64,000 bases of DNA from Orbaceae bacterium lpD04 (GTDB lineage: Bacteria; Pseudomonadota; Gammaproteobacteria; Enterobacterales; Orbaceae), in NCBI GenBank assembly GCA_036251935.1, contig CP133967.1:1683488-1747487 (forward strand), written 5' to 3'. A program made the translations under genes and the position numbers. Below the pieces are notes generated by a model. It did no database searches. It had not been told where the DNA came from and was given only the letters and a program-made list of their open reading frames with translations. Shown here piece by piece: positions 20,092 through 31,103 of this stretch. Position 1 is the first letter of the stretch. The number at the start of each line of letters is the position of its first letter.

Positions 20092-21552
20092 ATGGCAGAT
20101 ATAAAAAATAACAATATTGAAAATAAATTACGTAAAGATCTCGGACTCGTTTCCGCGTTATCGTTAGTTGTTGGTATGGTACTTGGCGCCGGTGCATTTA
20201 TGAAACCACCTGCAGTACTTGAAATCGCCGGAGACTATAATTATGCATTATTAGCGTGGATTGTTGGCGGTGTGGTTTCTATTTGTGGTGGATTAACGCT
20301 TTGTGAACTCGGTGTGATGTTTCCTAGAACCGGTGGGTTGTTAGTTTATTTAGAAAAAATCTACGGCCCAAAAGTGGCCCATTTATATGGATGGATGATA
20401 ACCGTCATTTTTGCCCCTTCCCTTGTTGGCGCTTTAGTCGGTTATTTTAGCTCGGTATTTTGCTTATTATTTTCGATCTCAGATGACTACCGTATGGTTG
20501 TCAGTATTGCGGTACTTGGTTTTATTGCATTTGTTAATGCAATTGGTGTAAAAGAGGCCGCCTACTTACAAACCATTGCAACCGTTTGTAAATTAATTCC
20601 AATTTTATTACTTACCGTATTTGGCTTATTTAAAGGGAATGGCCAAGTTGCGATATTTAGTAGCAGTGGTCAAGGCATTGAATCAATGGCACCGTTTGCG
20701 GTTGCAATTCTTGCTACCCTCTTTGCTTATGATGGCTGGGCACAGGTGGCATCGGTTGCTGGCGAAATTAATAACCCAGCCAAAATATTACCTAAAGCCA
20801 TTATTTTAGGGATCTTATTTTTAGTGGTTGTTTACGCTTGTATCAATATAGCTTTATTTAAAATCCTACCGGTACAAGAGATGGTTTCGCTGGGGCATGA
20901 TGCATCAGCCGTTGCCTCGCAGCGTATGTTTGGTCACCTTGGGGGTAATCTTGTTGCCGTTGGTATTATGATCTCAATTTTAGGTGGGATTAATGGTTAT
21001 ATTATGACACTTTCACGCACTATTTTTGGTATGGGTGAAAGAGGTAATATTATTGGGGCAAAATTCCTTAGTACCATCGATGATGATAGTCGCTCACCAA
21101 TTAATGCTATTTTACTGCTTATCGTCTTAGCTTTTTTATATGTAACGTTACTTGATGCCGATAGATTATCTGAAATATCGATGTTTTCAATTTGGATTTT
21201 TTATCTATTAACTTTCATAGGCGTGATTATTGGCCGCAAAAAATACCCAAATGTACCAAGGCCTTATAAAGTCATCGGCTACCCTATCATTCCGTTAATT
21301 GCAATTTGTGGCGCCGCTTATGTTATTTATGGTATGTTAATTTACCAAACCTTAAATGGTATTATCTCAATTGTATTAACACTTATTGGCTTACCGATTT
21401 ATTACTATTATAACAAGAAGCACTCTCATATCGACGGTGGATTTGGACAAACAAAACAATATAAAGTAAAACGTAAATATTGGATTGCCTTAGGAACGGT
21501 TGTTTTAATGGCTGTTTTTACACTACTATTAAGTTATTTGACACATAATTAG
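20092..21552 (+). CDS. APC-family amino acid permease
   Basis: A 486-residue transporter with 12 hydrophobic segments. The first helix carries the unwound substrate-binding motif VVGMVLGAGAFMKPPA typical of the APC/LAT superfamily, and FAYDGWAQVASVAGEINNP matches helix 6 and the following loop of SteT-like exchangers. AGGAG lies 6 bases before the ATG. Substrate is not determinable. It is divergent from the amidohydrolase operon, so they may respond to the same signal. Confidence 0.85.
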   Translation: MADIKNNNIENKLRKDLGLVSALSLVVGMVLGAGAFMKPPAVLEIAGDYNYALLAWIVGGVVSICGGLTLCELGVMFPRTGGLLVYLEKIYGPKVAHLYGWMITVIFAPSLVGALVGYFSSVFCLLFSISDDYRMVVSIAVLGFIAFVNAIGVKEAAYLQTIATVCKLIPILLLTVFGLFKGNGQVAIFSSSGQGIESMAPFAVAILATLFAYDGWAQVASVAGEINNPAKILPKAIILGILFLVVVYACINIALFKILPVQEMVSLGHDASAVASQRMFGHLGGNLVAVGIMISILGGINGYIMTLSRTIFGMGERGNIIGAKFLSTIDDDSRSPINAILLLIVLAFLYVTLLDADRLSEISMFSIWIFYLLTFIGVIIGRKKYPNVPRPYKVIGYPIIPLIAICGAAYVIYGMLIYQTLNGIISIVLTLIGLPIYYYYNKKHSHIDGGFGQTKQYKVKRKYWIALGTVVLMAVFTLLLSYLTHN

Positions 21553-21618
21553 TTAATGAAGGTTTGTTAAAATAGATGATATTAGCGCCTATTGCAGCTA
21601 ATCAAAATGATTTGAGAT

Positions 21619-21639
21619 AACGATACCTCATCGTTTTTT
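21619..21639 (+). terminator. Terminator after the permease
   Basis: AACGAT (21619-21624) and ATCGTT (21630-21635) with loop ACCTC are followed by T bases to 21639. It lies about 65 bases after the permease stop. Confidence 0.65.
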
Positions 21640-21683
21640 ATAAGATCGTGTTTATTAAAAATAGCGCAATAATGTTTAGAAAA

Positions 21684-21719
21684 AAGCTAGTTCTGCCTTG
21701 TTAATTGCAAAACTAGCTT
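21684..21719 (-). terminator. Terminator after the outer-membrane protein gene
   Basis: On the minus strand AAGCTAGTT (21719-21711) pairs with AACTAGCTT (21692-21684) and is followed by a T-run (A bases 21679-21685 on the plus strand). The long loop of 18 bases is unusual but the stem and tail fit a Rho-independent terminator. Confidence 0.6.
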
Positions 21720-21755
21720 AAAGTTACTATCAATATAGCTTAAGCTTTACCAATA

Positions 21756-22445
21756 TTAAAATGCGTAACGAAGGCCGATGCTGACGTCATTTGTATGAAG
21801 TTTAGCTGAAGAGCTATAATTCATATAATCATCACTATCACTGCCTTTAATTTTGCCACTATCAAGATAACGATATTCAACATTAGCAGTTAAGTTTGAC
21901 ATCACTTTATAACTTACCCCCGCCATTGCCGACCATGCAAATTTTGTTTTTGACATATCCACGTCATCTTTATATTTCACAAAACTCACACCTAAACCTA
22001 GACCAACATAAGGCGTAAAGGCAGTACTATTATAAAAATCATAATAACCATTAGCCATTAATGTTGATTGTCTAATTTTAAAATTAGCATGTTCATATTC
22101 CCCACCAGCAGTTCCTTGCATTGATGAAAAGATATAATCTGATGTGCTTATTTTAGCATCAGTACGATAAGTGTAATCAAGTTCAGCACGCACTGGTATG
22201 TTATAAGAAACATTAAAATCATAACCCGCATTTACACCTAGGTTGAAAACTGTTTTTGTCTTATCACCATATAAATCATAGTCATAACCAGCACCTGTAA
22301 CATCATTACCATGCGACTGGACATCTTTCGATTGCATGATACTTGCACCTAACTTGCCACCAACATAAAATCCAGTATTTTCAGCAAGCGCTACGGTTGA
22401 AATGGTTCCTAATGTAACTGCGATTGCCAACTGCTTTAAACGCAT
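21756..22445 (-). CDS. Outer-membrane beta-barrel protein (Opa/OmpA-barrel-like)
   Basis: A 229-residue protein with a signal peptide (residues 1-21, cleavage after STVALA) and a mature part of alternating beta strands, ending in a terminal Phe (GLRYAF), the usual mark for BamA-dependent barrel assembly. The 8-stranded, about 200-residue barrel with repeated Tyr/Gly strands (FYVGGKLGAS, YVGLGLGVSF, VEYRYLDSG) fits the OMP_b-brl family that includes adhesin-like surface proteins. No OmpA peptidoglycan domain is present. Role unknown. Confidence 0.8.
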   Translation of the reverse strand: MRLKQLAIAVTLGTISTVALAENTGFYVGGKLGASIMQSKDVQSHGNDVTGAGYDYDLYGDKTKTVFNLGVNAGYDFNVSYNIPVRAELDYTYRTDAKISTSDYIFSSMQGTAGGEYEHANFKIRQSTLMANGYYDFYNSTAFTPYVGLGLGVSFVKYKDDVDMSKTKFAWSAMAGVSYKVMSNLTANVEYRYLDSGKIKGSDSDDYMNYSSSAKLHTNDVSIGLRYAF

Positions 22446-22924
22446 TTTATTATTTCCTTGTTAAAAATTTTATAAGAATAAGTTGTATGATTTGTCACCA
22501 AATGAAAAATCGACGATATTAAAACAAAAAAAATCAACAGTTTCAACTTAACTAAGTCTACATTTACTTATTAAAGTGTAAATTTTTTATAAAAAAACAA
22601 ATAACGATGCATAAAAGCAGAATGCCAAGGTAATTAAAGCATTTATTGATAATATTATGACCGATAATTTGTGTTATTAAATAAAATCCTCATTACGTTA
22701 AGGCGTAAAATTTAATTGATGATTTCTCGTCATAATCAATCTGGACATAAGATAAAACATCTAATTTTAAAAATTGTTTATAAGGCACTTTTTAGTGATT
22801 TATGTAAAGGTTATTTTGTTAACTTTTGCCCTGTTAAATAGCCGTTTCAATCAAATAAAATGGTTATCTTTAAACGCAAAAAAACTCAAGAGGAATGAAA
22901 CAATTTATTGATACCCTTTGCAAT
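22446..22924. other. Intergenic region between barrel protein and PTS operon
   Basis: About 480 AT-rich bases with no gene-like frame. The promoter of the barrel gene must lie near 22450-22560. The region also carries one copy of the dispersed R1 repeat (22818-22856) and ends in the terminator of the PTS operon. Confidence 0.5.
22818..22856 (+). repeat. R1 dispersed repeat, copy 1
   Basis: The sequence GTTAACTTTTGCCCTGTTAA followed by ATAGCCGTTTCAATCAAA matches the R1 consensus found at six other places here (GTTAAC, 9 bases, GTTAAC, then TAGCCTTTTCAATCAAAGAA). It is in the same orientation as copy 2 on the far side of the PTS operon. Confidence 0.6.
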
Positions 22925-22949
22925 AAAAACCCCCATTACTTTGGGGGTT
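22925..22949 (-). terminator. Terminator of the beta-glucoside PTS operon
   Basis: On the minus strand AACCCCC (22949-22943) pairs with GGGGGTT (22934-22928), 8-base loop, followed by TTTTT. It sits 35 bases after the EIIC stop codon. Confidence 0.8.
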
Positions 22950-22983
22950 ATCAATATGTCACTGATAATGATGCTCGTTCAAT

Positions 22984-24318
22984 CTATTTTTCAGCTTTTT
23001 TTTGTTCATCTTTATATAATTTATTGTCATAAAACTTCACAAAAGGAAGATAAATAAGTAGCGCAAGAATTGCTGATAATATTGCAACAACAATCGCTTT
23101 ATAATCCCCCCCTGTGCTAATAAATGCCCCTAATCCTATCGGCGATGGCCAAGGAATTAATGCGACAATAGGTTGAATAATTTGCATATTAATTGCGAAA
23201 TAACCTAACGTGCCGCACGCCATTGGCGCTAAGAAAAAGGGGATGGCTAAATAGGGATTATAAACAATTGGCATACCGAAAATAACGGGTTCGTTAATAT
23301 TAAATATTGCAGGAACGGCAGATGCCCTACCTAATATTTTTAATTGGCTTGATTTTGCACAAAAAGCGATGAAAAAAGTCATCAATAGTGTTGCTCCAGA
23401 ACCCCCAATAATAACAAGTGAATTGTTAAACTCACCAGCAAATGGAATATGGGCTCCCATCGTATTTTCAGACATATTAACCAGTGTAATAGGCGTTATT
23501 AACGCCCCAATAATACTTGCCCCATGAATACCAACAACCCATAGCGCATGGATTAAAAATAGGATCACCATGACACCCAGCCAGCTTTTAGTCAAATTGG
23601 TTACAAAGGTAAACGGAATAGCAATAACACTATAAATATCGGTGCCAAAATAAACTAATACACCATTAAGAATAATGACACTAAGCGCAATTACAAACGT
23701 TGGAATTAGTGCCGTAAAAGAACGTGAAACCCCCAATGGCACGGTTTCTGGCATTTTTATGACCCAATTGCGCCTGACGCATAAAAAATAGAGCTTGGTT
23801 GCTAAAGCGGCCATAATAATTGCAATAAAAATGCCACCGGTGCCTAAACGGACTATTCCCGATCCCATTCGAAATCCATTGATCACCTGCTCACTTTGGT
23901 TATTAATTAAACTGATCATGCCATTTTGTACAACTAATTCAGGCAACGTCATAAAAAAAGCAAACGTGGATAACATCGCACCATTAAGTGCATTAACATT
24001 AAGGCCTGTTTCTTCTGCTTCAATTTTAGTTAATTCGTAACCGACAACAAAGTTAAAATAAAGCGCTAAAATCCCGATTGTTGCAGTATTTGCAATCATA
24101 TAAAGATCGCTGACCTTAAAAAACGTGCTTTCAAAAAAGCCTTGTAATCCAGTAAATGTCATTGGCAAAATATTAAAGACTAAAAACATAGAGCCAACGA
24201 TAGTGAAAGGTACCGATGCCATTCCTGCTGCCATGACAGCACGTACTAGCTTAAATTGAGATATTTTTGCCATAGGCGTCATCAGATACTTTTGTAAAAC
24301 CACAAATCCAGTATTCAT
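22984..24318 (-). CDS. PTS lactose/cellobiose-family EIIC permease
   Basis: A 444-residue sugar-transporting EIIC with about 10 membrane segments. VVGIHGAS and the block INEPVIFGMPIVYNP are signature parts of the Lac/Cel EIIC family. It transports and phosphorylates a beta-glucoside such as cellobiose together with the EIIA and EIIB encoded upstream. AAGGAA precedes the ATG. It is the last gene of the operon and is followed by a strong terminator. Confidence 0.9.
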   Translation of the reverse strand: MNTGFVVLQKYLMTPMAKISQFKLVRAVMAAGMASVPFTIVGSMFLVFNILPMTFTGLQGFFESTFFKVSDLYMIANTATIGILALYFNFVVGYELTKIEAEETGLNVNALNGAMLSTFAFFMTLPELVVQNGMISLINNQSEQVINGFRMGSGIVRLGTGGIFIAIIMAALATKLYFLCVRRNWVIKMPETVPLGVSRSFTALIPTFVIALSVIILNGVLVYFGTDIYSVIAIPFTFVTNLTKSWLGVMVILFLIHALWVVGIHGASIIGALITPITLVNMSENTMGAHIPFAGEFNNSLVIIGGSGATLLMTFFIAFCAKSSQLKILGRASAVPAIFNINEPVIFGMPIVYNPYLAIPFFLAPMACGTLGYFAINMQIIQPIVALIPWPSPIGLGAFISTGGDYKAIVVAILSAILALLIYLPFVKFYDNKLYKDEQKKAEK

Positions 24319-24332
24319 TGAATTTTCCTTAT

Positions 24333-24830
24333 TTAATTAATAATTTCTTCATAAGCTTGAATTCTTTTAAAATGTTTATCTTGGTCGAGCTTAATTTTAT
24401 TTAGTTTTTTTAACATTAAAAATGAAATAGATAGGCTAAAAATAAGTAATACCGTTAATATATTTAAAACATCGTGTGTATTTTTTAGAAATGGGTAGAA
24501 ATCGTTATACAAACGGGAATAAAGTGTAATAAGTAAGATGATGCAACTCACCACTAAAACACGATAAAAAAAATACGCATAAGGTAATTTGTTACTATGA
24601 CAGCGATAGAGCTTAACTTGCTCCAATGCAGTAAATAGGCTTAAAATAAATAAAAACAACGGTAAAATAGCCGCAAATGATAACGAACCAATAAGAAATA
24701 TAGCCCAATAAAGATTTAAAAATAAAAAAAAGGCAGTGGTATAACGAATAGCTAAAAATCGGTTGAAATACAGATTGGTCAAGCTGACTTTTTTCTGTAT
24801 GTTTAACCCTTCCCTCATTATACTATTCAT
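24333..24830 (-). CDS. Small polytopic membrane protein in the PTS operon
   Basis: A 165-residue protein with four hydrophobic segments (about 30-50, 52-70, 85-108, 120-140) and a charged C-terminal tail. I do not recognise a family. GAGG precedes the ATG, and the gene lies 2 bases after EIIA and 14 before EIIC, so it is co-transcribed and co-regulated with the sugar uptake genes. It could be a transport accessory or glycoside-handling protein, but no sequence feature shows this. Confidence 0.7.
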   Translation of the reverse strand: MNSIMREGLNIQKKVSLTNLYFNRFLAIRYTTAFFLFLNLYWAIFLIGSLSFAAILPLFLFILSLFTALEQVKLYRCHSNKLPYAYFFYRVLVVSCIILLITLYSRLYNDFYPFLKNTHDVLNILTVLLIFSLSISFLMLKKLNKIKLDQDKHFKRIQAYEEIIN

Positions 24831-24831
24831 T

Positions 24832-25182
24832 TTAACCTCTTACATTGTTTGTAACACTGTTAAGTTGCATATATAAATAAGCCATTTCAATCGCCATTTC
24901 CCGCAAAGTCATCGTTGTCATTAAGTGATCTTGCGCATGAACCATAATAATTTCCATTTCAATTTTTTTGCCATTAGCATAGGATTGAAGTAGCTCCGTT
25001 TGTGATTTATGAGCTTGTAATATTTCGTCATTTGCCTCTTCGAGTAGTTGATTTGCCAATGTAAAATTAGCTTCTCGCATCGCTTTAAATGCTTGATGCG
25101 TTTTGGTTTTTGCATTACCACTATGCAAAATAATCGTAAATGCAACAAGTTGGATCTCTTCGGTGGTCATTTTTTCATTCAT
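24832..25182 (-). CDS. PTS lactose/cellobiose EIIA
   Basis: A 116-residue three-helix EIIA of the Lac family. The phosphorylated residue is His82 in MVHAQDHLMT, the same context as in E. coli ChbA. The N-terminal helix AFTIILHSGNAKTKTHQAF matches the family. AAGGAG lies 8 bases upstream of the ATG. It follows the regulator by 2 bases. Confidence 0.92.
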   Translation of the reverse strand: MNEKMTTEEIQLVAFTIILHSGNAKTKTHQAFKAMREANFTLANQLLEEANDEILQAHKSQTELLQSYANGKKIEMEIIMVHAQDHLMTTMTLREMAIEMAYLYMQLNSVTNNVRG

Positions 25183-25184
25183 TA

Positions 25185-27203
25185 CTAAGCTCCTTTTTCA
25201 ATAAGCGTCATAAAAAGTTTTTTAAATTCAGTAAAGTTTTCAATCCGTAGCATTTTTTGTTGTACATCGAAATCCTCTATCAACGCGACAATCGCTTTCG
25301 TCATTATTGCTAAATGAGGATTTTGGTAAATAGAGGGGGAAATCATAAAAATAAAATGGACACTTGGGTAATTTTGATCCCAAAATAAGCCATTAGGCAT
25401 AATTGCAATGCCTATTTTAGATAATTTACTCACCGCAATGGCTGGATGTGGCACAACAATGGTTTGGCTAAAAAAGATTTCACCTAATGCCATGCGATTT
25501 TCTATTTGCTGTTTCATCTCTTGTTTGTAATTTTTGGCTTCATCGAAAGCTAATAAATTGAGTAAATGGTCTAAAATTTCTGCTTTGCCTTTTACGGTTT
25601 CTTGGCAAAGATAAAAATAATCGGCGGCTAAATCATCAATGATTTGCTCAATATCGCTTAAATAACTACCCGCATTGATACTTGAATACATTACGTTCGG
25701 TTTTTTGCGATTTGATATAGGCGCTTTATAACATGAAAGATAACGGCGAATTTGCTGAACATCTTGCTCAGTTAGAAAAACTGAAACATGAAAAACCGGA
25801 ATTTTAAATACTTTTGAGGAAAGATCGATTGACGAAATAATAAAATCGACATCGTTTAACATTTCAGTATTAGTTTCATAATACCCTTTTATCGCAACTA
25901 TTTTTATTCGTTCATCAAATTCACTTTCAACACGAGTTTTTAATAGTTGAGCGCTACCAAGGCCTGTTGCACAAATAATAATTACTTTTGCTTTTTGTTC
26001 ATTTTTTAATTTTTCAATAGACGCTAAAAAATGCAATGCTAAATATCCCCATTCATCATCGTTAATTTCAAACTGCATTAGATTAGGAAGCTGACCACAA
26101 TAATGTTTGATTAGCGCTAAAAGTTCAGGATAATTTAGTTTAATTTCATCTAATAGAGGATTGTCTAATTTAATATTTTGCTCTAAACGTATCAACATCG
26201 GTTTTAAGTGCTGAATGAGCCCATTTTTTAATTGCTCATCTTGAGCAAAAAGATAACCGGTTTCTTGTTGGATTTTAAATAATAAATCGGTCAATGGCAG
26301 GCAGAGATCTAAATCTGATTCGTGTCGCATAAAATTAGATTTCGTCATTAAATGCAACGTTAAGTACATTTGCTCTTCTTTTGGAAAAGAAAACCCAATA
26401 ATAGATTCAATTCTATCAATAATCTTTTTAGCAATTTGATATTCAACATTGGTTTTCGTTGCCTGAGGCATGCTTATATTTTGAATAGAAAGCCCTGATT
26501 GCAAACGTTTAATACTTAAAGCAAGGTGTAACACTACATTTTGGATCATTACATCAGATAATCTTATATTACCTTCACGGCATTCATCTAAAATGATAAT
26601 GGTTAACATATCAAAACTGATCGCTTCGCAAAACTTATTTGAACTAGTTAGCTGCTGCAAAAAATTAACTGATTTTTGCCGAAAAAAATAACTCATAATA
26701 AAGTGCCGCTTAGCCCTTTCAAGTCCTTCAACAAACACGATTGATCTGTTTTTTTTAAGCGTTAATTCATACGGTATTAGCTGATTTTTTATTTCAGCAA
26801 TATCTTTATTTAACTGGGATGTACTGATAAATAGGCATTCGGATAAATCATCAAGATCTATTTTTTGACTTTCTAATAAGAGTAAATTGAGTAAGTAATG
26901 TTTTCTTTCAGATGCTTCTCTGCTCTTCGATTGTTTTTCATTTGTATCTAAAAGATTGTGCATGATTAAAAATGAATTAAATGCCGACCTATCTTTAATT
27001 TGAAGCTGGAAGCCGTGTCCTTGCTTACTAATAATTTGTCCACCGTTATCTTCAATAACCTCTTTTAAGTCTTTAAGATAAGTTCGAACAGTGCGATCAG
27101 ATAATGATAAGTCGATAGCAAGATCAGTGCTGGTTTTAAATGTATTTTTAGACCGAGCGAGCAAACTAATTAGTTCACGTTGCTTATTTTTTATCATTAT
27201 CAT
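25185..27203 (-). CDS. LicR/MtlR-type PRD transcriptional activator
   Basis: A 672-residue regulator. An N-terminal helix-turn-helix (TSTDLAIDLSLSDRTVRTYL) is followed by a second DNA-binding segment, two PRD domains (about 180-400), an EIIB-like domain with the Cys in IIICATGLGSAQ (about 410) and a mannitol-type EIIA-like domain with the His in VVPHPAIAV (about 585). PTS phosphorylation of these sites sets activity by sugar supply. It carries DNA-binding domains, not the RNA-binding CAT domain of BglG. It lies inside the operon it most likely activates. Confidence 0.88.
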   Translation of the reverse strand: MIMIKNKQRELISLLARSKNTFKTSTDLAIDLSLSDRTVRTYLKDLKEVIEDNGGQIISKQGHGFQLQIKDRSAFNSFLIMHNLLDTNEKQSKSREASERKHYLLNLLLLESQKIDLDDLSECLFISTSQLNKDIAEIKNQLIPYELTLKKNRSIVFVEGLERAKRHFIMSYFFRQKSVNFLQQLTSSNKFCEAISFDMLTIIILDECREGNIRLSDVMIQNVVLHLALSIKRLQSGLSIQNISMPQATKTNVEYQIAKKIIDRIESIIGFSFPKEEQMYLTLHLMTKSNFMRHESDLDLCLPLTDLLFKIQQETGYLFAQDEQLKNGLIQHLKPMLIRLEQNIKLDNPLLDEIKLNYPELLALIKHYCGQLPNLMQFEINDDEWGYLALHFLASIEKLKNEQKAKVIIICATGLGSAQLLKTRVESEFDERIKIVAIKGYYETNTEMLNDVDFIISSIDLSSKVFKIPVFHVSVFLTEQDVQQIRRYLSCYKAPISNRKKPNVMYSSINAGSYLSDIEQIIDDLAADYFYLCQETVKGKAEILDHLLNLLAFDEAKNYKQEMKQQIENRMALGEIFFSQTIVVPHPAIAVSKLSKIGIAIMPNGLFWDQNYPSVHFIFMISPSIYQNPHLAIMTKAIVALIEDFDVQQKMLRIENFTEFKKLFMTLIEKGA

Positions 27204-27366
27204 CGGTATCCATAATTATTGAAAATAATGCGCCCTTTGCCACAAAGCTTGCAATTAAGGCATTTTACCTAACAGAAAATAAGCGTAGCTTAACTGTTAC
27301 ATTAATTTTTAGATGGCGCCAAATGACGACACCTAAAAAATAATGAGGAGCAATACATCATAATTC

Positions 27367-27684
27367 TCATTTAATACTATCTTCGATAAGGTTTGCTAGC
27401 TGCTCAATGCCTGATGGGATCGGAATATATGCAGGAAAAGGAATACTAACCACCGGTTTACCCACCTCATCGCCCAACTTTTTCAGATTATCAAACATCA
27501 TCATAGTTTGTGGACTGATTAAAAACAGCGAGAAATCACTATTTTTAATCATACCATTACCTTCGGTTGCAGAAACGGCATCAACAGAAATCGCTTTATC
27601 TTTACTTACAAAATAGTCTGTTACTTTTTTTGCCATTAAAGATGATGACATGCCTGAAGCACAGATAATTAACGCTTTTTTCAT
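27367..27684 (-). CDS. PTS lactose/cellobiose EIIB
   Basis: A 105-residue EIIB beginning MKKALIICASGMSSSLMAKK, with the phospho-Cys at residue 8. The ATG at 27684 has AGGAG upstream; a longer frame opening at 27756 would overlap the glucosidase gene and is rejected. Between it and the regulator lie about 160 bases with two inverted-repeat pairs (27310-27350, and TAACAG with CTGTTA at 27270-27297) that could dampen downstream transcription. Confidence 0.9.
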   Translation of the reverse strand: MKKALIICASGMSSSLMAKKVTDYFVSKDKAISVDAVSATEGNGMIKNSDFSLFLISPQTMMMFDNLKKLGDEVGKPVVSIPFPAYIPIPSGIEQLANLIEDSIK

Positions 27685-27709
27685 ATATTCTCCTAATGAT
27701 AATTGGTAT

Positions 27710-29656
<1,947 letters not shown>

Positions 29657-29908
29657 TCATTTGCTAAAGATCTTAATACCTAGACGACGACACTCTAAAC
29701 ACCACATAAATATACTAGCAGGTATAGTTAACAAAGAAATTTTTAGTGCTAGAATAATATATTCTTTTTCATACAAAAAACAATCATAACTAACATAAAT
29801 ATATAATGCATAAACAAAGCTTATTACAATGATTGTTAAAAATAGACCTAAATACATTGCTGTACATAAAAAAAATAAACCATAATATTTATTCATCTTT
29901 CTTTTCAT
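29657..29908 (-). CDS. Small two-helix membrane protein, putative immunity to the 29.9 kb toxin
   Basis: An 83-residue protein with two hydrophobic helices (about 10-35 and 50-68). A second ATG at 29896 lies where it would overlap the stop of the repaired toxin frame, so the true start may be there (79 residues). Position immediately 3' of a glycine-rich putative pore-forming CT fits a membrane-embedded CDI immunity protein. Confidence 0.6.
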   Translation of the reverse strand: MKRKMNKYYGLFFLCTAMYLGLFLTIIVISFVYALYIYVSYDCFLYEKEYIILALKISLLTIPASIFMWCLECRRLGIKIFSK

Positions 29909-30590
29909 TTTTATATTTTCTCATTTTATCGATTAGATAATTAGTACCTTCACTTGAGCCAGAACTAAATACCCCCCTGCATATGCGGGAATAGAGCTTT
30001 CTATATAATTACCTGTGAAACCAGTAAAACCATTACTTGCCTCGTATAGATACTTATTTGCTACTGGATTAAGTTTATTCTGAAAAAAACCTTGAGCATA
30101 TTTCCCGGCTCCATAACCAATAAGTGAAGAAGTTCCAGCAATTACTCCTCCTACAACAGGATCCTCGTCTTTTAAGTAACTAGATGTCGCAGCTCCCGCA
30201 ACTCCCCAACCGACAGTACCATAACCTCCAGTTATAACACCAACTACGGTCCATATACCAACATCAGTGGCATTAACATCCCCTGTAGTTATAGCATTCA
30301 TACGTCCACTAATCGCACCACCGATGATTGCACTTTCAGGTAATAGTGGAGAAGCAACTACTCCAGCGGCAACACCAGCTGTAACTCCAGCAAGAATAAC
30401 ACCACCTTCTGCTGCATTTTTCTTATCTTCATCTGATATTTTTTCTGATGTGTAGTAACCTTTAAGCGCAGTACTTAATCCAAACATTGAAGCACCCCAA
30501 TTATTCTCAACCGCATTTTTACTACCAGCCACCGCGGTACTAACATCACCAATATTACCGCCACTTCCAGCTGCAACAGCAAGGCAACTG
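29889..30590 (-). pseudogene. Orphan CdiA-CT, glycine-rich putative pore former, frameshifted near 3' end
   Basis: The frame contains GNIGDVSTAVAGSKNAVENN, the VENN pre-toxin boundary, then about 190 residues full of Gly/Ala/Val helices (TAGVAAGVVASPLL, GTSSLIGYGAGKYAQG), as in ionophore-type CDI toxins. The visible frame stops at 29933, but a run of six G (29972-29977, minus strand) is one base short. With seven G the frame continues about 25 residues to a TAA at 29889 that overlaps the immunity start, the usual CT/immunity junction. The 5' side breaks at about 30585 into a symE fragment. Confidence 0.7.
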
Positions 30591-30675
30591 GCTGGAACAG
30601 TTCGGATTTACCACCTGCAAACCCGTCACCATTACCGCTAAAAAGGGGCAACTTATTATTGAACTTGCGAAGTAG
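30583..30675 (+). pseudogene. symE-like 3' fragment
   Basis: Thirty codons reading NWLEQFGFTT, then PVTITAKKGQ, then LIIELAK and a stop, the C-terminal half of a SymE-type protein (AbrB-like fold). It is fused at its left to the CdiA pre-toxin piece by the shared short sequence AACTGGCT, which marks the recombination joint. Confidence 0.6.
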
Positions 30676-30742
30676 ATCGCATAAGTAAGAGATAACTAAG
30701 CCAGTTCTCCATGATAGATAGCAGGATTGGAAAATATCAAAT

Positions 30743-31099
30743 TTAATCTTTTTGATAACGCTCATCTTGAACAACATAAGGTTCAGCAATCTCGTTCCAT
30801 ACAACCTGTGCCATTTTTTGCCATTCAGTCGGATTTTGTTGCTTTGCAATATAACCCATAATTAAATTAACTGACTGATTAAATTGCTCTTTATCTAACT
30901 CTACAAATGAATAAAACTTTAGATATTCACCTTCCTCAGACTTTATTATTTCATGTAATTTAGAGTGGCTAGGCAAAAATACCGCATCGAGCAGATCACC
31001 AAAAGCATCCCAATAGCTACCGTTTACATAAGTTGATTTAAATTTATCTTCAGTTTTTTCATTTTCATCATTTTGACTAAAAAATATAACTGCCCCCAT
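30743..31099 (-). CDS. Putative CDI immunity protein, partner of the 31-32 kb toxin remnant
   Basis: A 118-residue acidic soluble protein, no family recognised. Blocks such as YWDAFGDLLDAVFLP and a C-terminal helix recall the immunity gene at 34819-35154, and its upstream toxin belongs to the same toxin family as that partner. The toxin's stop codon lies 4 bases upstream of the ATG. It remains open although the toxin has decayed. Confidence 0.65.
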   Translation of the reverse strand: MGAVIFFSQNDENEKTEDKFKSTYVNGSYWDAFGDLLDAVFLPSHSKLHEIIKSEEGEYLKFYSFVELDKEQFNQSVNLIMGYIAKQQNPTEWQKMAQVVWNEIAEPYVVQDERYQKD

Positions 31100-31103
31100 G
31101 TTA

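Noticed and set aside
30475-30849. Minus-strand frame of 124 residues across 30475-30849
   Set aside because: It runs through the symE fragment and out of frame through the pre-toxin and immunity sequence; no family features.
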